A stretch of DNA of 23,231 nt from a virus: positions 1-23,231 of the IMG/VR virus record IMGVR_UViG_3300003323_000493. The stretch is one strand, 5' to 3'. Both the position numbers and the translations under genes were made by a program. Under the pieces are notes generated by a model that was not told where the DNA came from, did no database searches, and worked only from the letters and a program-made list of their open reading frames with translations. Of this stretch, positions 6,679 to 15,800 are shown piece after piece (within the stretch, counting starts at the first letter, position 1; the number at the start of each line of letters is the position of its first letter).

Positions 6679-7841
6679 CGCTGCTGTCCCGGCTCGGCTA
6701 TGTGGGCCTCGCCAAGGAAACCGTGCAGGGCACGTGGGTGACGCCCGCGTACTACCTGGCCTGCACGAAAATCGACTTCGAGGTCAACTACGACCAGCTT
6801 CGCGACGAGTCGTACCGCGCGAACGACTCCAACCTCCAGGGCCTCTATCAGGGCGCCGGAGATAGCACGGTCGACCTGGAGTTCAACGGCTACCCCGATG
6901 CGCTCGGCTACGCCCTCAGGATCATCGGCCCGGACACCGTCACCCCGGGCGTGTCCACGACCCTGTCCTCCTCGACCACTGCGGGCGCCACGTCGATCAG
7001 TACGGCGGCAACGATCCCGGCCGGCTCCACCATCATGATCGACACCGGGGTGAAGGTCGAGTACGCCACCACCGGCACCCCCACCGGCTCGGGCCCCTAC
7101 ACCATCCCGATCGCCACCCCGACGACCGGCCTCACCTACGCGCACAACTCGGCCGTGGCCGTTGTCAGCCAGACCACGCACACGTTCAAGCAGTCCGCGA
7201 CCGCAGCCAAGCCCACCTACAGCCTCACCGAGTCCAACGTGCTCGAAGCCTGGGGCTACCCGGGGCAGATGCTCACCGACGTGTCCATCAAGGTCGACCC
7301 GAAGGGCATCGTCACCTGCGGCGCCAAGTACATCGGCTGGATCCCCGCCATCCAGGCAGGACCGTTCACGCCCGCGTTCACCCAGCCTGCTCCGCTGCTG
7401 GGCTGGCAGATGGCCATGACCAACGCGGGTGCCTCGTCGACGCGCGGCCTGTCCTACGAGCTGGACCTGAAGAGGCCCGGTGAGGCGATCCACGCCTCGA
7501 ACGGGGTGCAGCAGCCTCGCGAGGTGTTCACGGGCGTCCTGGACGCAGAAATCAAGTACAAGGCGATCTACGAGAACGACACCGACTACAACCTGTACTT
7601 GCAGGCCCTGCAGAACAACCCGACGTCGATGGCGCTGGTCGCGCCGGTCGGCGCGGGCGTGGACGCGAACGGGTCGTCGCTGACGATCACGACGACGCAG
7701 GGCGGCTGGAGCAAGGGCAAGCCGGATCTCAGCGGCACCTACGTGACCGGCGACTTCGAAATCTCCGGCATCTACAACGCCACCGACAGCGGCAGCGTCC
7801 AGGCCGTGCTGAAGAACTTCGTCGGCACCAGTTACACGTAA
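6675..7841 (+). CDS. Major tail (tube) protein with inserted beta module
   Basis: GTG at 6675 overlaps the previous stop (GTGA), with GGCGGTGAGC just before it. 388 aa. The N-terminus (LSRLGYVGLAKETVQGTWVT, then YYLACTKIDFEVNYDQLRDE) is the hallmark of the phage tail tube family: 'G.AkEt.yGT...p..y......'. Later segments include QGAGDSTVDLEFNGYPDALGY and, near the end, KAIYENDTDYNLYLQAL and a C-terminal strand (GSVQAVLKNFVGTSYT). Residues about 99-165 (TTAGATSIS to AHNSAVAVVSQ) form a Thr/Gly-rich beta module that also appears near the C-terminus of the tail-tip protein (12895-16326). Subunits stack into the tube through which DNA passes; the insert would project from the tube surface. A long hairpin follows the gene. 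Confidence 0.85.
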   Translation: MTLLSRLGYVGLAKETVQGTWVTPAYYLACTKIDFEVNYDQLRDESYRANDSNLQGLYQGAGDSTVDLEFNGYPDALGYALRIIGPDTVTPGVSTTLSSSTTAGATSISTAATIPAGSTIMIDTGVKVEYATTGTPTGSGPYTIPIATPTTGLTYAHNSAVAVVSQTTHTFKQSATAAKPTYSLTESNVLEAWGYPGQMLTDVSIKVDPKGIVTCGAKYIGWIPAIQAGPFTPAFTQPAPLLGWQMAMTNAGASSTRGLSYELDLKRPGEAIHASNGVQQPREVFTGVLDAEIKYKAIYENDTDYNLYLQALQNNPTSMALVAPVGAGVDANGSSLTITTTQGGWSKGKPDLSGTYVTGDFEISGIYNATDSGSVQAVLKNFVGTSYT

Positions 7842-7853
7842 CCGCCTCTCGCC

Positions 7854-7895
7854 CCCGGTCGTGCCTGCGCGTGAGGGCGTCGCAGCACGACCGGG
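7854..7895 (+). other. Long stem-loop after the tail tube gene
   Basis: CCCGGTCGTGC (7854-7864) pairs perfectly with GCACGACCGGG (7885-7895). Inside, TGCG (7866-7869) pairs with CGCA (7881-7884) after a single bulged C, giving a 15-bp stem with an 11-base loop. No T-run follows. It sits 12 bases after the tail-tube stop, in the same relation as the hairpin after the capsid gene, so it may stabilise the upstream mRNA or reduce transcription into the chaperone genes. Confidence 0.6.
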
Positions 7896-7935
7896 ATCCA
7901 CGCCCTCAGCGCCCTCACCTGCAAGGAGAACGCCC

Positions 7936-8334
7936 ATGGCGGGCTACACCAACCCTTATGTGCTGCTGGAGTTCCCGGAACTCGGTGACGACGTCAGCGT
8001 GCTGATGAAGAATCCGCAGCTCATCGCTCCGTCCAAGCTCCAGGCCCGCGACGTCCCCCTGGACGAGAACGGACAGCCTCTTGACCCGCGCGAAGCCCAA
8101 GAGGCCAGCTACGAGGTGATGGAACGGCTGATCGTGGCCTGGAAGGTCTACGAAGCCTTTTCCGATGATGTGGAGATCGACCCCGAAGCCGATCCGGCTG
8201 AGCTGTTCCAGCAGCTCGCCGCTGGAGAGCCGAAGCGCCTCGGGAAGGTGACCACGGAGAACATCAGCCGTCTGCCGCTGGCGATCCTGAATCGGATCGG
8301 CGAGGAGGTCGGCCGGGTCGCGGACCCTCTCTAG
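7936..8334 (+). CDS. Tail assembly chaperone G
   Basis: ATG at 7936 follows AAGGAG (7923-7928); the frame runs to 7861 but only through the hairpin. 132 aa. It is acidic and helical: YVLLEFPELGDDVSVLMKNP at the N-terminus, EVMERLIVAWKVYEAF in the middle and RLPLAILNRIGEEVGRVADP at the end. Size, composition, and place between the tail tube and tape measure genes fit lambda gpG-type chaperones, which coat the tape measure before tube assembly. The reading frame stops at 8334, and the -1 frame is open from 8169 to 8597, as expected for a G/G-T pair. Confidence 0.8.
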   Translation: MAGYTNPYVLLEFPELGDDVSVLMKNPQLIAPSKLQARDVPLDENGQPLDPREAQEASYEVMERLIVAWKVYEAFSDDVEIDPEADPAELFQQLAAGEPKRLGKVTTENISRLPLAILNRIGEEVGRVADPL

Positions 8335-8597
8335 GCCCCGGCTCCCCCTACTATGAGAACGTCCTCCTGCCGGTCGAGTCCATCATCGAGGGCAACTGGG
8401 GCGGCAGCGAGGCGCCCCCGACGGAATGGGTCGACTTCGCGCTGATGCGGCAGATGCGCTGGTCGTGGGAGGAACTGCAGCAGACCCCCATGTACGTGCG
8501 CATGTACTGCGTCGACTTCCTCGGAATGATCAACGAGCAGGAAGAGCGGCAGATGGAGCGGGAGCGCCGGAAGGCGGACCGGGCGTCCAGGGGGTGA
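7936..8597 (+). CDS. Tail assembly chaperone G-T, probable -1 ribosomal frameshift product
   Basis: A second open frame, -1 relative to G, covers 8169-8597 with no start codon before about 8446 and no ribosome site. It encodes a good protein sequence (SPYYENVLLPVESIIEGNW, EWVDFALMRQMRWSWEEL, YVRMYCVDFLGMINEQ, ending in a charged RQMERERRKADR helix), as in the T part of lambda gpG-T. The shift must occur between 8169 and 8334. No classic XXXYYYZ site is present. The best place I see is CCT at 8326-8328, where proline tRNA could slip to CCC (8325-8327) just before the G stop; GAGGAGG at 8302-8308 could act as a stimulating internal SD. With that site the product is 220 aa, join 7936-8328 and 8328-8597. 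The T reading frame is secure; the slip point is not. Confidence 0.65.
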
Positions 8598-8600
8598 GCC

Positions 8601-9056
8601 GTGGGTGAGTTGCGGCCTGGGGTGTTCACCCGGATCTTTGCTGAGGTTGAGCGCGAGGCGCAGGTGAAAGCTCGCAGGGTGCTCACGGGGATCGCGCTCG
8701 CTGTAGAACGGCAGGCGAAGATCAACGCGTCGGTCGGGGCACACAAACGCGGTACGAAGACCCCAGCAAGTCCCGGCACTGGCCCGGCGGTCATCTCGGG
8801 CACGCTGCGCCGCTCCATCACCCACTCACCGATCGTCTTCACCGGCGGCGGCTGGGAGACCAAGGTCGGTACCGGGGTCGGTTTCACCCCGCCATATGGG
8901 CGGACGCCGGCCAATAGGTACGGCCTATATCTGGAGACCGGCCTGCGGAACGGGGCCACCTACCCCTTCCTCAAGCCGGCGGTCAACTTCGGGCGCCGCG
9001 TTGTGGCCCCGCAGCTCTACCAGACCGTGTTCCGGGCCGGCTGGCCCCGCATCTGA
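8601..9056 (+). CDS. HK97 gp10-like (neck / tail-completion) protein
   Basis: GTG at 8601 lies 3 bases after the T stop, with AGGGGGTGAG before it. 151 aa. It follows the gp10-like pattern: an N-terminal helix (FAEVEREAQVKARRVLTGIALAVERQAKINA), 'SGTLRRSITHSP' (the 'tG.LrrSI' signature), strands (TKVGTGVGFTPPYG), 'YGLYLETGLRNGATYPFLKPAV' (the 'Ya.yvE.Gt....PFl.pA' signature), and a basic end. Such proteins normally help to complete the neck or attach the tail, and are usually encoded between the connector and tail tube genes. Here the gene sits between the chaperones and the tape measure, which is unusual. An alternative is a tail-tip assembly protein using the same fold. Confidence 0.65.
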   Translation: MGELRPGVFTRIFAEVEREAQVKARRVLTGIALAVERQAKINASVGAHKRGTKTPASPGTGPAVISGTLRRSITHSPIVFTGGGWETKVGTGVGFTPPYGRTPANRYGLYLETGLRNGATYPFLKPAVNFGRRVVAPQLYQTVFRAGWPRI

Positions 9057-9110
9057 CCCTCCGCGGCACCGCTCTTCCACCCCCTTCGAGTTCGAGAGGC
9101 GGTGGCTCGC

Positions 9111-12100
9111 GTGCCCGAGGTAGCCGACTTGTATGCCGTCCTGCGGGCGGAGACAGCTCCGTTCGCCCGGAGCATGCGTGCGGCGTCCGAGGAGGGCGAG
9201 TCGTTCACGACTCGCATGGGTGGCGCGTCGGCGATGCTGAAGAAGCTCGGCGCCGCGACCACGCTGGTCGGTGTCGGGTTCCTCGCCTACGGCGTGAAGG
9301 CCGCGGGTGACTTCCAGCAGAAGATGAACCTGCTGGTCACCGCATGCGGGGAGTCGTCGAAGAACCTGAAGAAGGTCTCCGACGGCGTCATGGGGCTGGC
9401 CCGGGAGACGGGCACCTCGACGGATCAGCTCGCCGAGGGCATGTACCAGGTCGAGAAGGCCGGCTACCGGTCGGCCGACGGCTTGAAGGTCCTGCGGGCG
9501 GCCGCGCAGGGCGCGCGCGAGGAGGGCGCGGATCTCAAGGACGTCACCAACGCCATGACCAGCGTCATGGCCAGCTACCACCTCAAGGCCAGCGACAGCG
9601 TCCGCGTGATGAATGCCCTCAAGACGGCCGCGGGCGAGGGCAAGATGACGATGCAGGAGTTCGCTGCGTCGCTGTCGACGGTCATCCCGATCGCCTCCGC
9701 CAACAAGATCAGCTTTGGCGAAATCGGCGGCGCGATCGCCACGCTGTCCCAGCACGGCACCAGCGCGCGGGAGGCCACACAGGAACTCGCCTCGACGATC
9801 CGGCAGCTGGCCGCCCCGAACAACGTCGCGATTCAGGAGATGCAGCGCCTCGGCCTGTCCTCGACGGACGTGTCGACGAAGTTGGGTAAGCGCGGCCTGA
9901 CCGGGACGCTTGATCTGCTGTCGCGGACGGTGCTGCAGCAGATGGGCAAGTCCGGCACCCTGCTGCTCAGCTCGTTCAACAAGACGAAGCAGGCTGCGGC
10001 GGACGCCGACCAGATGGTCAAGTCGATGCCGCCGAACTTGCAGAAGCTGGCGGCCTCCTACGCCAAGGGGTCGATCAGCCTCGGCGACTGGCGGAAGGCC
10101 CTCAAGGGGCTGCCGCCGGAACAGGCCAACCTGCTGTCCCAGTACGCCACCCTGCAGAACAAGACGAATGGGTTCTCCGCCGAGCTCAAAAAGGGCGGCC
10201 CGGCCGCACAGACGTACACCGAGGCCATCAAGAAGATGACCGGGGGCGCCATCGGGTTGAACACCACTTTGCAGCTCACCGGGGAGAACACGGAGGGCTT
10301 CAAGGACCGCGTCGCCAAGGTCTCCGCGTCCTTCAACCACGCGTCGAAGGACGTCGAGGGCTGGCAGATCACTCAGCAGTCGTTCAACGTCCAGATGGGC
10401 CGCCTGAAGGAGGCCGTCACCACTACGGCCATCGTCGTGGGCACGAAGCTGATCCCGGTCCTTCTCCACGTCGTCACCTTCTTCGAGAAAAACCGAACAG
10501 CCGCCATCGCGCTGGCCGTCGTCATCGGGGGCGTGCTCGCCGCGGCCGTGGTCTCGTTCGCGGCCACCGCTGTGAAGGGCGCGGTCACCGGCGTCATGGA
10601 CCTATCCCGGGGGATCCTGGGCGCCGCGAAGGCGGTTAGGGCGTTCGTGCTGTCCGAGCAGTTGGCGGCATTCGCCACCAGGGTCTGGGCCGGTGTCCAG
10701 GCGGTCTTCAACGCGATCATGGACGCGAACCCGCTCGTGCTCATCGTGATCGCGGTCGTCGCGCTCGTCGCCGCAGTCATCTACGCCTACAACCACTGCG
10801 AACGGTTCCGGGCCATCGTCCAGGCCGCGTTCGCCGGCGTGCGCACGGCCGCTGTGGAGCTGTGGCACATGCTGCAGACGGTGTGGTCCGGCATCGTCAC
10901 GGGCGTCACCTGGCTGTGGCATCAGATCGTCAGCATCTGGAACAGCATCGTCTCCGTCACCACCACCGTATGGAACGGCATCAGTGCCTTCTTCCAGAAG
11001 TGGTGGCCGCTCCTCCTAGTGATCTTCGCCGCGCCGATCGCCCTGCTGATCGGAGTGTGGAACCACTTCCACAGCCAGATCACCGCGGTGGCGACCGCGG
11101 TGTGGAACGGGATAGCGGCATTCTTTGGATCCATCTGGAACGGCATCAAGGCGATCGCCTCGGTGGTCTGGTCGCTGATCCAGGCGGCGGTCATCAACCC
11201 GATGATCTCCCTCGGGCAAGCGCTTCGGGCGCTGTGGGACACGGTCAAAGGCTGGCTTTCCGCAACTTGGTCGGGGATCCGCAGCCTCGCCGCGAGCCTG
11301 TGGGCCGGAATCAAAGCCTCGATGATCAACCCGATGACGGCTACGGCCCAGGCCATCTACAGGCTCATGGCCCAGGTCGTCTCAGCCATCAGCTCCCGGC
11401 TCAGCAGCGCCTGGAACACGGCCAAGAGCTGGGGCGCGAGGTTCGTCACGATCGGCTCCAGCATCGTCCACGGCATCGTCAGCGGCGTCACCGGTGCGGC
11501 TGGGTCGCTGTTCGGGTCGCTGAAGAGCCTCGCGAACGGCGCGCTGAGCGCCGCGAAAAGCGCCCTCGGGATCAACTCGCCGTCGAGGCTGTTCGCCGAC
11601 AACGTCGGCGCGCACATCACGGGGGGCATCGCGCAGGGCGTCACGGACGCGGCCGGCACCGCGCATGCCGCGGTCCGGCGTGTGGCTCTCGGGATGATCA
11701 CGGAGACATCGAAGACGCTCGGGATCGCGTCGCCGTCGAAAGTCTTCAGAAGCCTCGGCATCTACGTCAACGAAGGCCTGATCGACGGCCTGACCGGCTC
11801 TACGGCGAAGGTGAAGGCGGCGACGCGCCGTATCGAGTCGCTGCTCATCCAGACGTACAACCGGGTCGCGGACCTCAAGGGCACCAAGGGCGTCAGCAGC
11901 AAGTGGGTGACGTCCCACGAGGCGACGATCAAGCGCCTTGAGGCGTATGCGGCGAAGGAAGACAAGGTGCTTCGCAGTCTCGCGGAGAAGCGGGACTCGG
12001 TGGCCGCGCGGATCAAGGTGGCGCAGAAGAACCTGACTGCCCTCCAGAAGCAGTGGTCCGACGAGGTCAAGTCGGTCGCGCAGGGCGTCATGCAGGGCTT

Positions 12101-12848
12101 TTCCGTCATCACGAACGCCCCGCAGGAGGGATTCGCGCTGACCGCGCAGGACGTGGTCAACAAGATGCAGGACCAGTTCCAGAAGGCCGCCCAGTTCGCG
12201 GCTCAGCTGCAGGCTCTGCAGAAGAAGGGCCTGTCGAGCGACTTGGTCGCGCAGATCGCGGCGGCGGGCGTGGACCAGGGCGGCGCGACGGCGGCCGCCC
12301 TGGTGGGGGCGACGAAGGGACAGATCCAGCAGATCAACCAGCTGCAGACGGCGACGCAGGGCGCGGCGAACAACGTGGGCGCCGCGGTCGCCGACTCGAT
12401 GTACGGGGCTGGGATCAGGTCCGCACAAGGCCTGGTCAAGGGCCTGCAGTCGCAGGAGAAAGCGATCGAGACGCAGATGATGCGGATCGCCAAGGCCATG
12501 CAGAAGGCGATCAAACAAGCCCTCGGGATCAAGAGCCCGTCAACGGTGTTCGCGGCGATCGGCCAGTGGATTCCCCGCGGTCTCGCCGCCGGTGTTGATG
12601 GCTCCGCGCACCATGCGACAGGAGCTGTGCACCGTCTCGCCGGGGCGGTGGCAGGTGCAGGCGCTGTGACCGGCCCCGGACTGGCCATGGCCGGCGGTGG
12701 AAGCGGTGGCGCGGTGGTGCACAACCACGTCCATCTGACGGTGCAGGGGCACGTCTTGACCGAGCGGAACCTGCGCAACCTGATCGAGGAGCAGATGCTG
12801 CGGCTCGGCATGCGCAACTCGACCACCTACGCGCAGTACAAGCGGTGA
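9111..12848 (+). CDS. Tape measure protein
   Basis: Two GTG starts compete: 9102 is only two bases from GAGAGG (9094-9099), so 9111 (MPEVADLYAVLR) is preferred. 1245 aa, the longest gene here. Residues about 60-260 match the TP901-type tape-measure core (MGLARETGTSTDQLAEGMYQ, LKDVTNAMTSVMASYH, IGGAIATLSQHG). Hydrophobic segments occur near residues 467-488, 540-560 and 632-650. Residues about 580-745 contain many Trp at roughly 11-residue intervals (VWNGI, IWNGI, TWSGI, LWAGI). Three copies of an 'LGI.SPS.VF...G' repeat follow. A coiled coil at about 910-985 separates copies two and three. The C-terminus ends in a NLIEEQMLRLGMRN helix. It sets tail length and is thought to act in DNA entry; at about 1.5 A per residue it predicts a tail near 185 nm. 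No lytic domain is seen. Confidence 0.92.
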   Translation: MPEVADLYAVLRAETAPFARSMRAASEEGESFTTRMGGASAMLKKLGAATTLVGVGFLAYGVKAAGDFQQKMNLLVTACGESSKNLKKVSDGVMGLARETGTSTDQLAEGMYQVEKAGYRSADGLKVLRAAAQGAREEGADLKDVTNAMTSVMASYHLKASDSVRVMNALKTAAGEGKMTMQEFAASLSTVIPIASANKISFGEIGGAIATLSQHGTSAREATQELASTIRQLAAPNNVAIQEMQRLGLSSTDVSTKLGKRGLTGTLDLLSRTVLQQMGKSGTLLLSSFNKTKQAAADADQMVKSMPPNLQKLAASYAKGSISLGDWRKALKGLPPEQANLLSQYATLQNKTNGFSAELKKGGPAAQTYTEAIKKMTGGAIGLNTTLQLTGENTEGFKDRVAKVSASFNHASKDVEGWQITQQSFNVQMGRLKEAVTTTAIVVGTKLIPVLLHVVTFFEKNRTAAIALAVVIGGVLAAAVVSFAATAVKGAVTGVMDLSRGILGAAKAVRAFVLSEQLAAFATRVWAGVQAVFNAIMDANPLVLIVIAVVALVAAVIYAYNHCERFRAIVQAAFAGVRTAAVELWHMLQTVWSGIVTGVTWLWHQIVSIWNSIVSVTTTVWNGISAFFQKWWPLLLVIFAAPIALLIGVWNHFHSQITAVATAVWNGIAAFFGSIWNGIKAIASVVWSLIQAAVINPMISLGQALRALWDTVKGWLSATWSGIRSLAASLWAGIKASMINPMTATAQAIYRLMAQVVSAISSRLSSAWNTAKSWGARFVTIGSSIVHGIVSGVTGAAGSLFGSLKSLANGALSAAKSALGINSPSRLFADNVGAHITGGIAQGVTDAAGTAHAAVRRVALGMITETSKTLGIASPSKVFRSLGIYVNEGLIDGLTGSTAKVKAATRRIESLLIQTYNRVADLKGTKGVSSKWVTSHEATIKRLEAYAAKEDKVLRSLAEKRDSVAARIKVAQKNLTALQKQWSDEVKSVAQGVMQGFSVITNAPQEGFALTAQDVVNKMQDQFQKAAQFAAQLQALQKKGLSSDLVAQIAAAGVDQGGATAAALVGATKGQIQQINQLQTATQGAANNVGAAVADSMYGAGIRSAQGLVKGLQSQEKAIETQMMRIAKAMQKAIKQALGIKSPSTVFAAIGQWIPRGLAAGVDGSAHHATGAVHRLAGAVAGAGAVTGPGLAMAGGGSGGAVVHNHVHLTVQGHVLTERNLRNLIEEQMLRLGMRNSTTYAQYKR
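11562..12660 (+). repeat. Three copies of a 40-residue SPS repeat within the tape measure gene
   Basis: Copies begin near 11562 (ALGINSPSRLF), 11715 (TLGIASPSKVF) and 12519 (ALGIKSPSTVF). Each continues as '..G..I..G...GV/L' and ends in an A-[VT]-[RH]-R segment (AAVRRVA, AATRRIE, GAVHRLA). CTCGGGATC is conserved at the DNA level in all three. The first two are adjacent; the third is about 800 bases downstream after a coiled coil. Confidence 0.7.
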
Positions 12849-12894
12849 CAAGCAGCAGAATCGAAGGCGCCGGGCGCCGGATTGGGGGTGCCCG

Positions 12895-15800
12895 GTGGCC
12901 AAGTTGAGCGGCCTCGCCGACATGTTCGAGACGGGCACGCTGAACACGAGCCGATGGAACGCCTCCTCAGCGGCTCCGAACGTCCAGGTCGACACGACGC
13001 TCGACCGGGTCGCTGTGGCGTGCACGACGAGTTACTACGCCCTCGGCTCGCAGACCTGGGACGCCACGACGGCGAGCGGCACCATCCCCAACGGGGTATA
13101 TGCCCGCGTCGTCCCGGCCCCACTCGGCAACGGCTCCACAGAAACCTACTTCGAGGTCATCCTCAACAGCAGCAACAAAGCCAGCCTCTTCGTCAGCGGC
13201 GGCGTCTTCACGGCACGGGTCACCAACGCGGGCGTGAACACGTCGACGACGATCGCAGCCAACTGGGCAGCTTTCGACGCCTACAGCTACGCCTGGTGGC
13301 GGATCACCGAAGCCAGCGGATCGTTCGTCTTCTCGACGAGCCCGGACGGCTACACATGGACCCCCCGGGCCACGATCGCCTACACCTGGAACGCCACCTC
13401 GATCAAGTTCCAGTTCTCCAGCGGCTACTCGGGCACCGAGTCCGCGTCGTCCGCCTACATCGACCACGTCAACACCGCCTCTTCGGCACCCGACCAGATC
13501 AACCTGAACTGGCCGCGCATCGAGGACGGATGGGCGCCGTTCTGGAACGTCAACGCGGGCGCTTTTCCCTTCGACCGGTTCGTCGAGGTATCCGACCGGA
13601 CCCGCGGCAGCATGTCCGTGCAGCGTGGCCGCCAGTACGAGCTGGACCAGGTGCGCTCCGGGGAGGCGTCGCTGCGCCTCGCCAATACCGACGCGGCTCT
13701 CGACCCGGTCAACACCTCCGGTCCTTGGTACGGGCACATCGTCCCGTATCAGCCCTACCGGCGGCGCGCACAGTGGCCGCCCACGCGGAACCTCCTCGAC
13801 CAGGTCATGGCTACGGGCGGCGACCTCGGCGGGTTCAGCGGCACGATCAACTCCAACACCACCGACATCTTCTCCGACACCAGCAGCGGCACGTTCGCTT
13901 CCTCGGCCACGGCGTGGCAGGGGGCCACAGTCATGCAGTTCGCGGTGCCGTCCGCGACAGCGGCCACGACCCGGATCTGCCATACCCCGCGCTGGTCTCC
14001 GGTCCCGGGCCAGACGTACACGGTGCAGCTCCGCGTCCGCAACGTCACCCCGTCCACCAGCCTGAGCGTGCAGGCTCACATCGGCTGGTACACCGCCGGA
14101 GGCGGCGGGACGCCCACGAGCTTCGTCTACGGCAGCAGTTCCACCCTGACCGGCTCGGCGACCGCAGCCTGGACCTTGGTCACGGTCACCGCCACCGCGC
14201 CAGCGGCTGCGGCCGGGATGAACGTCGGTGTCGCGGTCGCCTCGACAGCGGCGGCAACCTGCTCGATCCAGGTCGACGGCTGGCAGCTGGAAAAGGGCTC
14301 GACGGCCACAACCTGGCAGGCGCCCGGCCAGTGGTATCCGGTGTACGCCGGGTGGACGGAGCGCTGGACGCCGCAGTGGAACATGAGCGGCACATACGGC
14401 GTCGTGCAGCCGACGGCCGTGGACACATTCAGCCTCCTTTCCCAGCAGACGCTGTCGGACCCGCTCACCCAGGAGATCAACAGCAACAGTCCCCGCTTCG
14501 TTTTCAAGCTGGATGACCCCAGCGGATCCACCGCAGCGACCGACTGGACGGGCAACTACCCAGCTGCCCAGATCGGCATCAGCAAGTACGGTGCAGGGTC
14601 GCTCACTTTCGGCACTTCCATCACGGCGACCGACGCGACGGGCGTGTACACCGGATCATCCGGAACGGTGGCAACGCTCAACAACTCGAACCCTGGAACG
14701 TCCCTTGTCACCGGCGGGGCGAGCTTCCTGAAGCTGACGAACTCCGGGATCAAGGGGCCTGCGGATCCCACCTTGTGGACCCGCATGATCGCTTTCCGCT
14801 ACACCGGGCCCACGCCCACGTCGGCCGCGTGTATGTGGTCGTCGATGGACTCTCAACGCGCTGGCGGGAACCCGAGCGGATCCCACATTTACGTCTACCT
14901 CTTCACCGACGGCAAACCGGTCCTCCATATGCAGGGGCCTGGCGGGACCAACCTCAACACGTACTTCAGCGGAGCTACGAACTGCGTGGATGGAGACTGG
15001 CACCTCCTTGTCTTCGGCTACAGCCAGGCTGCCAATCAGGTGATGTTGTCCCAGGACGGCGTCGTGGCCTGGGTGGGCAGCTTGTCCACCGCCGTGACAC
15101 CAACAGGCATCGTCGGAGACAACCTGGGCGGCTTCGTCGACATCACCGTCGGAAACGGCACCATTTGGAACTGGAAAGGCGACATCGCCTTCGCGGCCGA
15201 GTTCCCGTCGTACCTGTCAGCGAGCGCAGTGACGAACCTCTATCAGGCGTGGAAGTCGGCATGCGCGGGCGAGTCCTCGACTGCGCGCTATTCGAGGATC
15301 CTCCGCTACGCCGGGTACTCCGGCTCGACGGCCCTTGATGCGGGCTTGACCACCAGCATGGGCCCGGCCGCGATCGACGGTAAGGACGCGATGAGCGCCC
15401 TGCAAGGTGTCGTTGACACGGAGAGCGGAGCGCATTTCGTCTCCCGGGATGGGACGATCACGTTCAAGGCTCGCAGTGCCCGCTACAACGCGACCACCCC
15501 TGTGTACATCTTCGGCGAGAACGCGGCGGCCGGCGAATGGCCATACGAGGACTGCACGCTGGACTACGACCCGACGCATTTGTCCAACCAGGTCACCGTC
15601 ACCCAGGAGAGCTCTGGCCAGAGCTTCTATGCCGCCGATGCGACGAGCATCGCCGCCTATTTTCCGCGGACGCTGTCCCGCACGGTCAATTCGTCGGACA
15701 CTGGCGAATGTCAAGACGCCGCTGGCTACCTCCTTTCCCGGTATAGGCAACCCGCCCAGCGCGTCAGTTCGATCAAACTGCATCCGTCCGCATATCCAGC

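Noticed and set aside
12865-12882. GGCGC/GCGCC hairpin between tape measure and tip genes
   Set aside because: Five pairs in a very GC-rich context with no tail are expected by chance.
12882-14516. 544-codon plus-strand frame overlapping the tail-tip gene
   Set aside because: Same GC-shadow composition; the frame at 12895 has domain-like sequence and continues to 16326.
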